The notes under the pieces: generated by a model
The model's database searches: none
Told to the model about the DNA's origin: nothing
What the model saw: only the letters and a program-made list of their open reading frames with translations
Position numbers and translations under genes: made by a program
Part shown: piece by piece, positions 35,439 to 43,598 of the stretch
Layout of the letters: the number at the start of each line of letters is the position of its first letter
Numbering within the stretch: the first letter of the stretch is position 1
DNA from: Bradyrhizobium semiaridum
GTDB taxonomy: Bacteria > Pseudomonadota > Alphaproteobacteria > Rhizobiales > Xanthobacteraceae
Assembly (NCBI RefSeq): GCF_020329505.1
Contig: NZ_JAGKJJ010000028.1
Location: 27,334 to 91,333, forward strand
Length of the DNA stretch: 64,000 bases
Direction of reading: 5' to 3'

Positions 35439-36545
35439 ATGAACGCTCGGCCCGCCATTCCACCGATCCATGATCCCGCGCTTGATCGCCGCGTCAAAGA
35501 GGCCGGCGCAAGCAAGACCGTCTATGCGCTCGTCACGCCTGAGACCGAAGCGGCCAAGCACGCCATCCTCGGCAATGCGCTCAACGGGCCGGACGCCGCG
35601 CGCCGCCATCATCTCGAGCAATTCCGCGACGCCTGGACCGGCAAGCAGTTCGCCGCGCATGAGGCCTTCATCGAGCGGTGGACCGGCTGGGCCGCGCCTG
35701 TGATCGCGATCGACAATTTCGCCTATCCATGGCGCTACCCGACCGCCGGCGGCAGCGAGGCGCTGTTTCACGTCATCGCCGCTTATGGAAATCGCGCGCG
35801 CAGCGAAAGATTCGAGCCCGAGGTTCATGTCTTCGCCGGCGAGTATGAGGGCTACAAGGCCTATGCCGAGGCCTGCGGCATTACCGTGACCGAGCACGCG
35901 CGCGCCGACTGGCAGGCGGTCGGCCGTACGCTGTCCGCCACCGCCCTGTTCTGCCTGAGCCAGCCATCGGCGATCGACGGCAATGTCTGGCCGCACGCCA
36001 ATGACTTCCTCGGCTTGCTCGCGGCGGAGAGCGAACGGCCGCGCGTGCTGCTCGACGTCACCTATGTCGGCTCCATCGCCGAGCCGCCGGCCGCGCGCAT
36101 CGCGGCCGACAGTCCGGCCGTGCTGGCGCTCGCCTTCAGCCTGTCAAAGCCGTTCGGCGTCTATTACGACCGGATCGGCGGACTGTTGTCCCGCAAGGCG
36201 ATGCCGACGCTGTTCGGCAATCAATGGTTCAAGAACCTGACCTCGCTGCAGCTCGGCTCGGCGCTGCTCGAGCGCCACGACGTGTTCGACCTGCCGCGGC
36301 GTTACAAGAGCACTCAGCGCGAGGCGGCGGCGCAGATCGGCCGTCGCCTGGGCCTCGCACTCCTGCCGAGCGACGTCAGCGTGCTGGCGCTGGCGAAAGC
36401 CGACGCGACGACCGATCGCGCGCTTGCAGACTTCCTGCGCCGGCCGGCCGGCGACCTCGATGCATCGCTGCGGCTGTGCCTGACGCCGGCGATGGCCGAG
36501 ATGATCGGGACCGCCGGACCGATCGCGGCAACGGGAGACGCTTGA
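35439..36545 (+). CDS. Fold-type I PLP-dependent enzyme-like protein (aminotransferase superfamily)
   Basis: A 368-residue protein without a product I can name. The marks of a fold-type I aminotransferase are visible in order: TAGGSEAL (phosphate-binding cup, residues ~102-109), a CLSQPSAIDGNVWP segment in place of the usual NPxNPTG (~172-185), LLDVTYVG with Asp206 for the pyridine nitrogen, SLSKPFG with candidate Schiff-base Lys237, and DRIGG with Arg245. It is shorter than typical (~400) at the small domain. ATG 35439 is 98 bases behind hemW. The next gene begins directly at its stop, so the two form a tight pair. The substrate is unknown. Confidence 0.7.
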   Translation: MNARPAIPPIHDPALDRRVKEAGASKTVYALVTPETEAAKHAILGNALNGPDAARRHHLEQFRDAWTGKQFAAHEAFIERWTGWAAPVIAIDNFAYPWRYPTAGGSEALFHVIAAYGNRARSERFEPEVHVFAGEYEGYKAYAEACGITVTEHARADWQAVGRTLSATALFCLSQPSAIDGNVWPHANDFLGLLAAESERPRVLLDVTYVGSIAEPPAARIAADSPAVLALAFSLSKPFGVYYDRIGGLLSRKAMPTLFGNQWFKNLTSLQLGSALLERHDVFDLPRRYKSTQREAAAQIGRRLGLALLPSDVSVLALAKADATTDRALADFLRRPAGDLDASLRLCLTPAMAEMIGTAGPIAATGDA

Positions 36546-37391
36546 TTGAAGAACCCGGTTATCCTGACCAGCGCGCAGGACGTTCACCGTCACGTGTTCG
36601 GACTTTGGCGCAGCGCACCGATCCGGGCCTCGCATGCCGACGGCGGCTTCATTCACGACATCGTCGAGCAGTTCGCCGGCCTGCCGCGGCTGTTCTGCGA
36701 CACCACCGACGACCGGCTCGAGCGCGCCCATTTCTGCTCATGGTGGGGCGTCACCATGAACCGGACCTACGACAGTCCGGCGATCGAAGACCTCTACCGC
36801 CTACACGAGATGTTCCACGCGGCCTTCATGCCGTATTTCCCCGGCATCGGCTTCGACGCCTTCCACCGCAAGATGGAGGACAACGAGCTGAAGGCCAGCG
36901 TTTGCTCGGAGATCCGCGTCTATTTCGAGCTGCCGCAGCTGCGCGAGATCGCCTTCCCGCATCCGATCTACGCCGACCGCTACCTGAACGATCCTGCGAT
37001 GCAGACGCTGTGGTGCAAGAACAAGCCGGTTGCGATCGAGACATTGCAGGAAGCGCGGCGCGACGTGATGTTCTCGAAGCCCGAGCACGAGATGGACCTG
37101 ACCGAGCGCTGGATCCGGCGCTTTGCCTTGCAGAACCGGCAATGGTCGACGTGCTGGTACGACCGCTATCCCGAGATCGAGCGCCATATGTTCGATTTCC
37201 AGCTTCGCGCGCTGCAGGGCGATCGCGCAGGCGCCATCAAGATGCACGCCGAGTGGATCGAGGCGCAGGCGGATCAGGATAGCGAGGACCACATCCCCTG
37301 GCGTCACGAAGCGGCGCTGTTCGCCAACATCTACTGGAGCAACCGCCGCCGCTACGAGGCCGAGTTCGCATCGGCAACAGCGGCAACATAG
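36546..37391 (+). CDS. Unassigned HExxH-containing protein
   Basis: A 281-residue soluble protein I do not recognise. HEMFH at residues 87-91 is an HExxH motif, followed by acidic candidates Glu122 (SVCSEIRVYFE) and Glu128, giving a possible mononuclear zinc or dinuclear iron site. There are many aromatic and charged residues (WWGVTMNRTY, CWYDRYPEIERHMFDF), no signal peptide and no membrane segment. The start is TTG 36546, immediately after the TGA of the PLP-like gene and preceded by GGGAG; no ATG fits the conserved-looking N-terminus. Tight coupling to the PLP-like protein suggests they act in one pathway; the reaction is not known. Confidence 0.65.
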   Translation: MKNPVILTSAQDVHRHVFGLWRSAPIRASHADGGFIHDIVEQFAGLPRLFCDTTDDRLERAHFCSWWGVTMNRTYDSPAIEDLYRLHEMFHAAFMPYFPGIGFDAFHRKMEDNELKASVCSEIRVYFELPQLREIAFPHPIYADRYLNDPAMQTLWCKNKPVAIETLQEARRDVMFSKPEHEMDLTERWIRRFALQNRQWSTCWYDRYPEIERHMFDFQLRALQGDRAGAIKMHAEWIEAQADQDSEDHIPWRHEAALFANIYWSNRRRYEAEFASATAAT

Positions 37392-37393
37392 AA

Positions 37394-38608
37394 TTACGCG
37401 CCAAAACTCTTCGGCGAGCCGGCGACGGCAGTGGCGCCGCCGGTCGCCACTTTCATGACCGCAAGTCCGCGCTCGTTGGTGCCGTCGGAGCGGAAGCGGA
37501 ACAGGCCGTCGATACCGGCAAAGCCGGATGGATTGGTCAGCGTCTCCGGCGCGAAGCGCTGCGCGCCCTGGGTGCGCGCCAGCGCCGCCATCAGCGCGAC
37601 CGCATCATAGGCCAGCGTCGCGGTGCGCACCGGTTCGCCGCCGAACTTGGCGCGGTAGCGGCCGGCGAAGCTGCGGAAGCCGGCCGGATCGGGCGCGGCG
37701 TAGAGCCCGCCTTGCAGAACGGGGCTCGCGAAGACGCGCGGATTGTCCCACAGCCCGGTACCGAGCAGCTGGATGTTGCGCAAATTGGAGCCCGCCGCCG
37801 TCAGCGCGTCCGCGGTCGCCACCACCGAATCGCCGTCATCGGCGAGCAGCAGCGCGTCGGCCTGGCCGAGCGCCTGCGCCACCGTGCGCGCCGGCGTCGC
37901 GCGGTCGGCGCCATATTTCTCGAACACAACGATGCGGCCGTTCTTGCGGCCGACCGCCTGCTTGAACGCGGCCTCGACCACGTTGCCATAGGCGTTGTCG
38001 GGCAACAGCGCCGCGAACGACCGCTTGCCGATGCTCGATGAGTAATCGACGATGCGATTGATATCGGATTCCGGCAGGAAACTCAGCAGATAGACGCCGC
38101 GTCCGGCGACGCTGGAATCGGTCGAGAACGCGATTACCGAGGTCCCGCGCGGCCGCGTCAGCTGCGCGGCAGCGGGCACCGAACCGGCGAACAGCGGCCC
38201 GAGAATGATCTCGGCGCCTTCCGACAGCGCCTGCTGGGTTCCCTGCCCGGCGCCCTGCGCACTGCCGCCGTCGTCCTTGATCAGGAGCTGGATGTTCGGG
38301 TTCTGGAACTCGGCCAGCGCCATCTCGGCGGCGTTGCGCATCGACTGCGCGGCGAGGCCGGCATTGCCCGATGCCGACAGCGGCAGGATCAGCCCGACCT
38401 TGACCTGCCCGGTGCCGACCGATTGCGGCTGCTGCGGCGGGCCGGCCGGTCCTGCGTCCTGTCCGCCGAACGGGCTGGAGAACTGGCTCAGGCTCTGCTG
38501 CACGCCGGAGCACGCCGACAGCAGCGGCGCGCCCACGATCAGGCCAAGCGCGGTCCGCCGGGTCGCGCCCGATGCCGACGGGGACTTGCGGTGATGCGGG
38601 CCTTCCAT
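37394..38608 (-). CDS. LpoA-like penicillin-binding protein activator (lipoprotein)
   Basis: A 404-residue lipoprotein with a type I periplasmic-binding (branched-chain amino acid receptor-like) fold. LGLIVGAPLLSAC is a lipoprotein signal with the acylated Cys33. VGLILPLSASGNAGLAAQSM starts lobe one, and EIILGPLFAGSVPAAAQL and YAPDP-like PDPAGFRSFAGRYRAKFG follow. In gammaproteobacteria LpoA activates PBP1a; the alphaproteobacterial homologues have the same fold with role inferred. ATG 38608 is chosen to give the lipobox the right distance. It is divergent from rsmI, the same pairing as yraM-yraL in E. coli. Confidence 0.85.
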   Translation of the reverse strand: MEGPHHRKSPSASGATRRTALGLIVGAPLLSACSGVQQSLSQFSSPFGGQDAGPAGPPQQPQSVGTGQVKVGLILPLSASGNAGLAAQSMRNAAEMALAEFQNPNIQLLIKDDGGSAQGAGQGTQQALSEGAEIILGPLFAGSVPAAAQLTRPRGTSVIAFSTDSSVAGRGVYLLSFLPESDINRIVDYSSSIGKRSFAALLPDNAYGNVVEAAFKQAVGRKNGRIVVFEKYGADRATPARTVAQALGQADALLLADDGDSVVATADALTAAGSNLRNIQLLGTGLWDNPRVFASPVLQGGLYAAPDPAGFRSFAGRYRAKFGGEPVRTATLAYDAVALMAALARTQGAQRFAPETLTNPSGFAGIDGLFRFRSDGTNERGLAVMKVATGGATAVAGSPKSFGA

Positions 38609-38824
38609 TGTCTCTCTTCTCTTGACCGACCGTGATCGGCCAGAATTCCGTTCCGGCCAGATCAGGCGGGCGGATTTGGGCATATTGTCGGCGAATAGTT
38701 AACCAAAACAAAAGGATTATGGCCACGCGGAGCCGCTGCCGAGGCTTATGTTTCCTTTAGCCGGCGATCCCCCACCAACCCCATTGGCGGTGTGGCGCAA
38801 GCACTGCCGTCCCTTTAGATTGGC

Positions 38825-39781
38825 ATGATGCGCGCAAAAGCCAGCTCCCTCTCGTCCACCGAGGCCACCGCAGGTTCTTCCAGCCGAAGTTTTTCGATCG
38901 GCAGCCAGGTGCTAGCGGCGCCGAAGGCGGCTCCGGGACTGCATCTGGTGGCGACCCCGATCGGCAATCTCGCCGACATCACCCTGCGCGCGCTGGAAAC
39001 GCTGGCCGGGGTCGATGTGATCGCGTGCGAGGACACAAGAATCACGCGCCGGCTGACCGAGCGCTATGCGATCACCGCCGAGCTGGTGCCGTATCACGAG
39101 CACAATGCGGCACAGGCCCGGCCGAAACTGCTGGAGCGGCTGGCGCAGGGCGCCTCGATCGCGCTGGTCTCGGACGCCGGCACGCCGCTGATCTCCGATC
39201 CCGGTTTCAAGCTGGTGCGCGAGGTCTGCGCTGCGGGGCACCGGGTGATCGCGGTGCCCGGGGCATCGTCGGTGCTGACCGCGCTGTCCGTGGCCGCGCT
39301 GCCCACCGACCGGTTCTTCTTCGAAGGATTTCTGCCGGCCAAGGAGCATGCCCGCCGCACGCGGCTCGGCGAGCTCGCCAGGATCGATTCGACGCTTGTC
39401 ATGTTCGAATCCGGCAGTCGCGTGCAGGAGAGCCTGCGCGACCTCGCCGCGAGCATGGGCGGGCGCCAGGCCGCGATCTGCCGCGAGCTGACCAAGCTGC
39501 ACGAGGACATCAAGCGCGCGCCGCTCACTGACCTGGCCGCGGCCGCGGACATGCTGGAAACCCGCGGCGAATTCGTGCTCGTGGTCGGGCCGCCGCCGGA
39601 CGATGCCGGCGTGATGGACCAGGACACGCTGGACGATCTGTTGCGCACGCAGCTGGCGCGTGGCAGCGTCAAGGACGCGGTGGCGCATGCGGTCGAACTG
39701 TCGGGCCGGCCGCGCCGCGAGGTCTATGCCCGCGCCCTCGAGCTTGCCAAGGATAACGGGGACAGCGATGGCGAAGACTGA
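38825..39781 (+). CDS. rsmI: 16S rRNA (cytidine1402-2'-O)-methyltransferase
   Basis: A 318-residue SAM enzyme with the tetrapyrrole methylase fold that modifies C1402 of 16S rRNA. LHLVATPIGNLADITLRALE (residues ~38-57) is the hallmark. CEDTRITRRLTERYAI, LVSDAGTPLISDPGFKLV and FFFEGFLPAKEHARRTRL follow in the expected order. An N-terminal Ser-rich extension of ~30 residues precedes the domain, so a later start is possible, though none is better marked. It overlaps yraN by 14 bases. Confidence 0.95.
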   Translation: MMRAKASSLSSTEATAGSSSRSFSIGSQVLAAPKAAPGLHLVATPIGNLADITLRALETLAGVDVIACEDTRITRRLTERYAITAELVPYHEHNAAQARPKLLERLAQGASIALVSDAGTPLISDPGFKLVREVCAAGHRVIAVPGASSVLTALSVAALPTDRFFFEGFLPAKEHARRTRLGELARIDSTLVMFESGSRVQESLRDLAASMGGRQAAICRELTKLHEDIKRAPLTDLAAAADMLETRGEFVLVVGPPPDDAGVMDQDTLDDLLRTQLARGSVKDAVAHAVELSGRPRREVYARALELAKDNGDSDGED

Positions 39782-40151
39782 CAGCGCCTCTCCGGAACGG
39801 ATCGCCGCCTTCCGCACCGGCATCTCGGCCGAGAGCCGCGCCGCTGCGCTGCTGATCGCCAAGGGCTATCGCATCCTGGCAAAGCGCTTCCGCACACCCT
39901 ATGGCGAGATCGACCTGGTGGCGCGCCGGCGCAATCTCGTGATCTTTGTCGAGGTCAAGGCCCGCGCCAGCCTCGATGACGCCGCTTACGCTGTGACGCC
40001 GCGCCAGCAGCAACGCATCATCAATTGCGCGCAGGCCTGGCTGATGGCGCATCCCGAACATGCGGAATTTGATCTCAGATTCGATGCCGTGCTGATTGCG
40101 CCGAAGAGCCTGCCGCGCCATCTGTTGGCGGCATTCGACGCCAGCACCTAA
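39768..40151 (+). CDS. YraN/UPF0102 family nuclease-fold protein
   Basis: A 127-residue protein with the Holliday-junction-resolvase-like restriction fold of UPF0102. The putative active-site set is EIDLVARRRNLVIFVEVKAR (residues ~42-61), with the acidic residue before and the ExK pair. GYRILAKRFRTPYG precedes it. Biochemical function remains unclear in the family. ATG 39768 overlaps the rsmI stop by 14 bases, giving the usual rsmI-yraN coupling; gshB follows 17 bases later. Confidence 0.9.
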   Translation: MAKTDSASPERIAAFRTGISAESRAAALLIAKGYRILAKRFRTPYGEIDLVARRRNLVIFVEVKARASLDDAAYAVTPRQQQRIINCAQAWLMAHPEHAEFDLRFDAVLIAPKSLPRHLLAAFDAST

Positions 40152-40168
40152 AACAACGGGACCCGCCC

Positions 40169-41116
40169 ATGAAATTGAACGTTGCCGTCCAGATGGACCC
40201 GATCGCGCGCATCAACATCCGCGGTGATTCCACCTTTGCGCTGCTGCTCGAGGCGCAGAAGCGCGGCCACAGCATTTCCTATTACACGCCGGACAAGCTG
40301 TCGCTCTATGGCGAGGAGCTGGTGGCGCCGGTGCAGCAGCTGACCGTGCGCGACGAGGTCGGCAACCACTTCACGCTCGGCGAGCCAAAGCGCGAAGCGC
40401 TCAACGGGTTTGACGTCGTGCTGCTGCGGCAGGACCCGCCGTTCGACCTCGCCTACATCACCACGACCCATTTCCTCGAGCGCATCCATCCGAAAACCCT
40501 GGTCGTCAACAACCCGGCCAGCGTGCGCAACGCGCCGGAAAAGCTGTTCGTGATGAATTTTCCGCAGCTGATGCCGCCGACCCTGATCTCGCGCGACCTC
40601 GACGAGATCAATGCGTTCCGCGATCAGCACGGCGCCGTCGTCATGAAGCCGCTGCACGGCCATGGCGGCGCCGCGGTGTTCCGGGTGATGCCGCAGGACA
40701 TGAATTTCGGCTCGCTGTTCGACATGTTCTCGGTCACCTTCAAGGAGCCGTGGGTGATCCAGCGCTTCCTCCCCGAGGTGAAGCACGGCGACAAGCGCAT
40801 CATCCTGGTCGACGGCGAATTCGCCGGCGCCGTCAACCGCGTGCCGGCGGTGGATGATCTGCGCTCCAACATGGTGCGCGGCGGCGCGGCGGCGGCGACC
40901 GAGCTGTCGGATCGCGAGCGCGAAATCTGCGCCACACTCGGCCCGGCGCTGCGCGAGCGCGGCCTGCTGTTCGTCGGCATCGACGTGATCGACGGCAACC
41001 TCACGGAGATCAACGTTACCTCGCCGACCGGCATCCGCGCGATCGCGCGGCTCAACGGACCCGATGTCGCGGCGAGGATCTGGGATACGATCGAGGCGAA
41101 ACGCGGAGCGAAATAA
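40169..41116 (+). CDS. gshB: Glutathione synthetase
   Basis: A 315-residue ATP-grasp enzyme joining gamma-glutamylcysteine and glycine. KLNVAVQMDPIARINIRGDS is the typical start. LLRQDPPFDLAYITTTHFLE, VVMKPLHGHGGAAVFRV (ATP-binding loop near residue 160) and VGIDVIDGNLTEINVTSPTG (metal site near residue 275) complete the signature. Length equals the bacterial family norm. It ends the rsmI-yraN-gshB unit. Confidence 0.97.
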   Translation: MKLNVAVQMDPIARINIRGDSTFALLLEAQKRGHSISYYTPDKLSLYGEELVAPVQQLTVRDEVGNHFTLGEPKREALNGFDVVLLRQDPPFDLAYITTTHFLERIHPKTLVVNNPASVRNAPEKLFVMNFPQLMPPTLISRDLDEINAFRDQHGAVVMKPLHGHGGAAVFRVMPQDMNFGSLFDMFSVTFKEPWVIQRFLPEVKHGDKRIILVDGEFAGAVNRVPAVDDLRSNMVRGGAAAATELSDREREICATLGPALRERGLLFVGIDVIDGNLTEINVTSPTGIRAIARLNGPDVAARIWDTIEAKRGAK

Positions 41117-41302
41117 GCTCCGCCCGTTCGCATCGTGGTTGCACCTGGATAACTTTCAATCTGCTGCGTTCCCCTTATTCTTCTTGCCAGCTTACGCGGG
41201 CGAGCGCAGCATTCCGTTGCCTGCATCAGGTCAAGCGGCGGACCGGCGCGGGCAACACGAAAAGTCATGAAAAGAATCTTAAAGAATTGTGGAGGAAGAC
41301 GA

Positions 41303-42274
41303 ATGACGTCCAACATCTCACGACGATCCCTGCTCGCGCTCGGTGCCGGTCTCGGTGCCAGCACCATGCTCGGCGGTACCGCGGTGGCACGTGCGCCGAA
41401 GCTCGGCACGCAGACACCGTACTGGCACCGCTTCGTGCTCGGCGAAGCCGAAGTGACCGTGGTGTCCGATGGACCGCTGCCACTCGGCGATCCCTCTGGG
41501 ACCTTCACCGGCGTACCGAAGGAGGAGGTCAAGAAGATGCTGTCCGACCACTTCCTGTCGCCGGACAATGTCGTGCTCGAGCAGAACTCGCCGATCGTCA
41601 ACACCGGCGACAAGCTGATCCTGTTCGACACCGGCATGGGCACCTCGCAGGCGTTCGGGCCGACCACCGGCCGGCAGCAGAAGAGCATGAAGGAGGCCGG
41701 CATCAAGCCGGAGGACATCGATGCGGTGGTGCTGTCGCACGCCCATATCGACCACATCGGCGGTATCGTCGACGCCAGCAACAAGCCGCTGTTCCCCAAC
41801 GCGCAATACTACATCGCGCAAAGCGACTTCGAGTTTTGGACCGATGAAGGCAAGATGGGCAGCCCGCTGAAGGACTTCATCGTGCACGCCCGCAAGAACC
41901 TGCTCCCGGTGCGGGACCGGCTGGTGTTCTTCAAGGACGGCCAGGAATTCCTACCCGGCGTACAGGCGATCGCGGCGCCCGGCCACACCGTGGGCCACAG
42001 CATCTTCATGGTGAGCTCGGCCGGCAAATCCTTCGCCTTCCTCGGCGACCTCTCGCATCACGCGGTGCTGCTGCTGGAGCGGCCGCGGATGGAGTTCTCC
42101 TACGACACCGATCCGAAGCAGGCGGCAGCCTCGCGGGTCAAGCTGCTGGAGATGCTGGCGGCGAACAAGACGGCGGTGATGTCCTATCACTTCGCCTGGC
42201 CGGGCTATGGCCACGTCGCCAAGGCGGGCGAGGGCTTCCACTATTATCCCGAGCCGATGCAGATGCTGCTCTGA
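41303..42274 (+). CDS. Exported metallo-beta-lactamase-fold hydrolase (lactonase-like)
   Basis: A 323-residue protein. SNISRRSLLALGAGLGAS (residues 3-20) is a twin-arginine signal. The metal motif HAHIDH is at residues 146-151, and AAPGHTVGHSIFMV gives the next His ligand. FAFLGDLSHHAVLL supplies the bridging Asp, and VMSYHFAWPGYGH the last His. Similar proteins are annotated as quorum-quenching lactonase-like MBL hydrolases, but the substrate is unknown. ATG 41303 is preceded by GGAGGAAGACG. The frame upstream from 41267 would displace the Tat motif. Confidence 0.87.
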   Translation: MTSNISRRSLLALGAGLGASTMLGGTAVARAPKLGTQTPYWHRFVLGEAEVTVVSDGPLPLGDPSGTFTGVPKEEVKKMLSDHFLSPDNVVLEQNSPIVNTGDKLILFDTGMGTSQAFGPTTGRQQKSMKEAGIKPEDIDAVVLSHAHIDHIGGIVDASNKPLFPNAQYYIAQSDFEFWTDEGKMGSPLKDFIVHARKNLLPVRDRLVFFKDGQEFLPGVQAIAAPGHTVGHSIFMVSSAGKSFAFLGDLSHHAVLLLERPRMEFSYDTDPKQAAASRVKLLEMLAANKTAVMSYHFAWPGYGHVAKAGEGFHYYPEPMQMLL

Positions 42275-42326
42275 CGGGACGGCGTTCGGGGGCGGCGCAT
42301 GCCGCTCCCGACTGTGCCCGTCCGAT

Positions 42327-43598
42327 CTATTCGGCCGGCGCGAGACGCCCGCCGGGCGATGACGCCGCAGCCACTCGCGTGCGGATGCGCGCCCGGCGCT
42401 TGCGCCACCAGATCACCACGCCGGTGACCGACAGCGCGGCTACCACGAGTCCCATCACCGAAATCAGGATGCGTCCGGGCAAGCCGGCGATGCGGCCGGA
42501 ATGCAGCGGAAACTGCATCTGCACGAACACATCGGCCGCGGTGCCGACCCATGGCAGTTTTGCACCGAGCGGGCGGCCGTCCTCGCTATCGTAGTAGAGT
42601 TGCGGCGGGCCGACGCCCGCCGCGCCATGCTCGTCGCCGGGCTCGAAGAACGCGACCGCATAGACGCCGTGCGCGGGGCCGTAATTGATCCAGCCGATCG
42701 GCGTCGACCAACCGCGCACCTTGCCGTCGGCGGCGGCACGTGCCGCGATGTCGGCATAGGTCGTCTTCGGCTCGATCGGATCGTCGAGATGGCGGTATGG
42801 CCGCTGCTCATAGGGTGTCGGCGTGTAGTTGGACACCGTCTTCATCAGCGGCGAGAACACCTCGAAATAAAGGTTGAGCGAAAACGCCGTGAACGCGATC
42901 ACGAACAGCAGCGCCCAGGTCCATAGGCTGAAGGCACGATGGATGTCGAAGTTGATCCGGTAGGCGCTGCCTGACCTCTTGATCTTCCAGGCCGGCGCCC
43001 AGCGTGCCCAAAAGCCCTTGCCGCGCTGGCCCGCTGCGCGCCGCCGCGACGGCAGCGTCAGATAGAAGCCGACGAAACAGTCGATGGTCCAGATCACCGC
43101 GATGATGCCGAGGAAGCGCATGCCCCAGCGGTCGCTGCCCCAGAATTCCGGGATGTGCATCGTGTAGTGCAGCTTGTAGAGGAACGAGACAAAATTCTCG
43201 CTGGTCACCGGCCAGACCGCGCCCCAATAGCGGCGCCCGAGCTCGGCCCCGGTGTTCGGATCGAGGAACACCTGGTTGTAGTCGAGCGTGTAGCGCTTGC
43301 CGGTGGCCGGATCGATCCGCGGCAGCACGAAGAACCAGAGTGATTCGCCCTTCTCCGGCGTCATGAACATGTGCACGACGCGGGCGCAAGGATCGCGCTG
43401 CTCGATCAGCTTGACGAGCTCGACCGATGGGATCGCCGGCCCCGCGCTCGTCACCTCGAACAGTTTCCTGTTGAGGACGTCGTCGATCTCGTGGTCCCAC
43501 GAGATGATCGCGCCGGTGACGCCCGAGAAGAACAGGAAGGCGGCGGTGACAAGTCCCGCCCAGCGATGCAGCGGTCCGAGGATCGATCTCATCGTCAT
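42327..43598 (-). CDS. PepSY-associated membrane protein, siderophore-reductase-like
   Basis: A 423-residue inner-membrane protein of the PepSY_TM (PiuB/FoxB-like) family with four membrane segments. These are WAGLVTAAFLFFSGVTGAII near residue 20, FLGIIAVIWTIDCFVGFYL near 165, ALLFVIAFTAFSLNLYF near 235, and ILISVMGLVVAALSVTGVVI near 385. PepSY folds lie between them. His residues in WDHEIDD and LHYTMHIPE may bind heme. Such partners of TonB siderophore receptors are thought to reduce iron in the periplasm. Its ATG shares one base with the receptor stop (TGATG), so translation is coupled. Confidence 0.87.
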   Translation of the reverse strand: MTMRSILGPLHRWAGLVTAAFLFFSGVTGAIISWDHEIDDVLNRKLFEVTSAGPAIPSVELVKLIEQRDPCARVVHMFMTPEKGESLWFFVLPRIDPATGKRYTLDYNQVFLDPNTGAELGRRYWGAVWPVTSENFVSFLYKLHYTMHIPEFWGSDRWGMRFLGIIAVIWTIDCFVGFYLTLPSRRRAAGQRGKGFWARWAPAWKIKRSGSAYRINFDIHRAFSLWTWALLFVIAFTAFSLNLYFEVFSPLMKTVSNYTPTPYEQRPYRHLDDPIEPKTTYADIAARAAADGKVRGWSTPIGWINYGPAHGVYAVAFFEPGDEHGAAGVGPPQLYYDSEDGRPLGAKLPWVGTAADVFVQMQFPLHSGRIAGLPGRILISVMGLVVAALSVTGVVIWWRKRRARIRTRVAAASSPGGRLAPAE

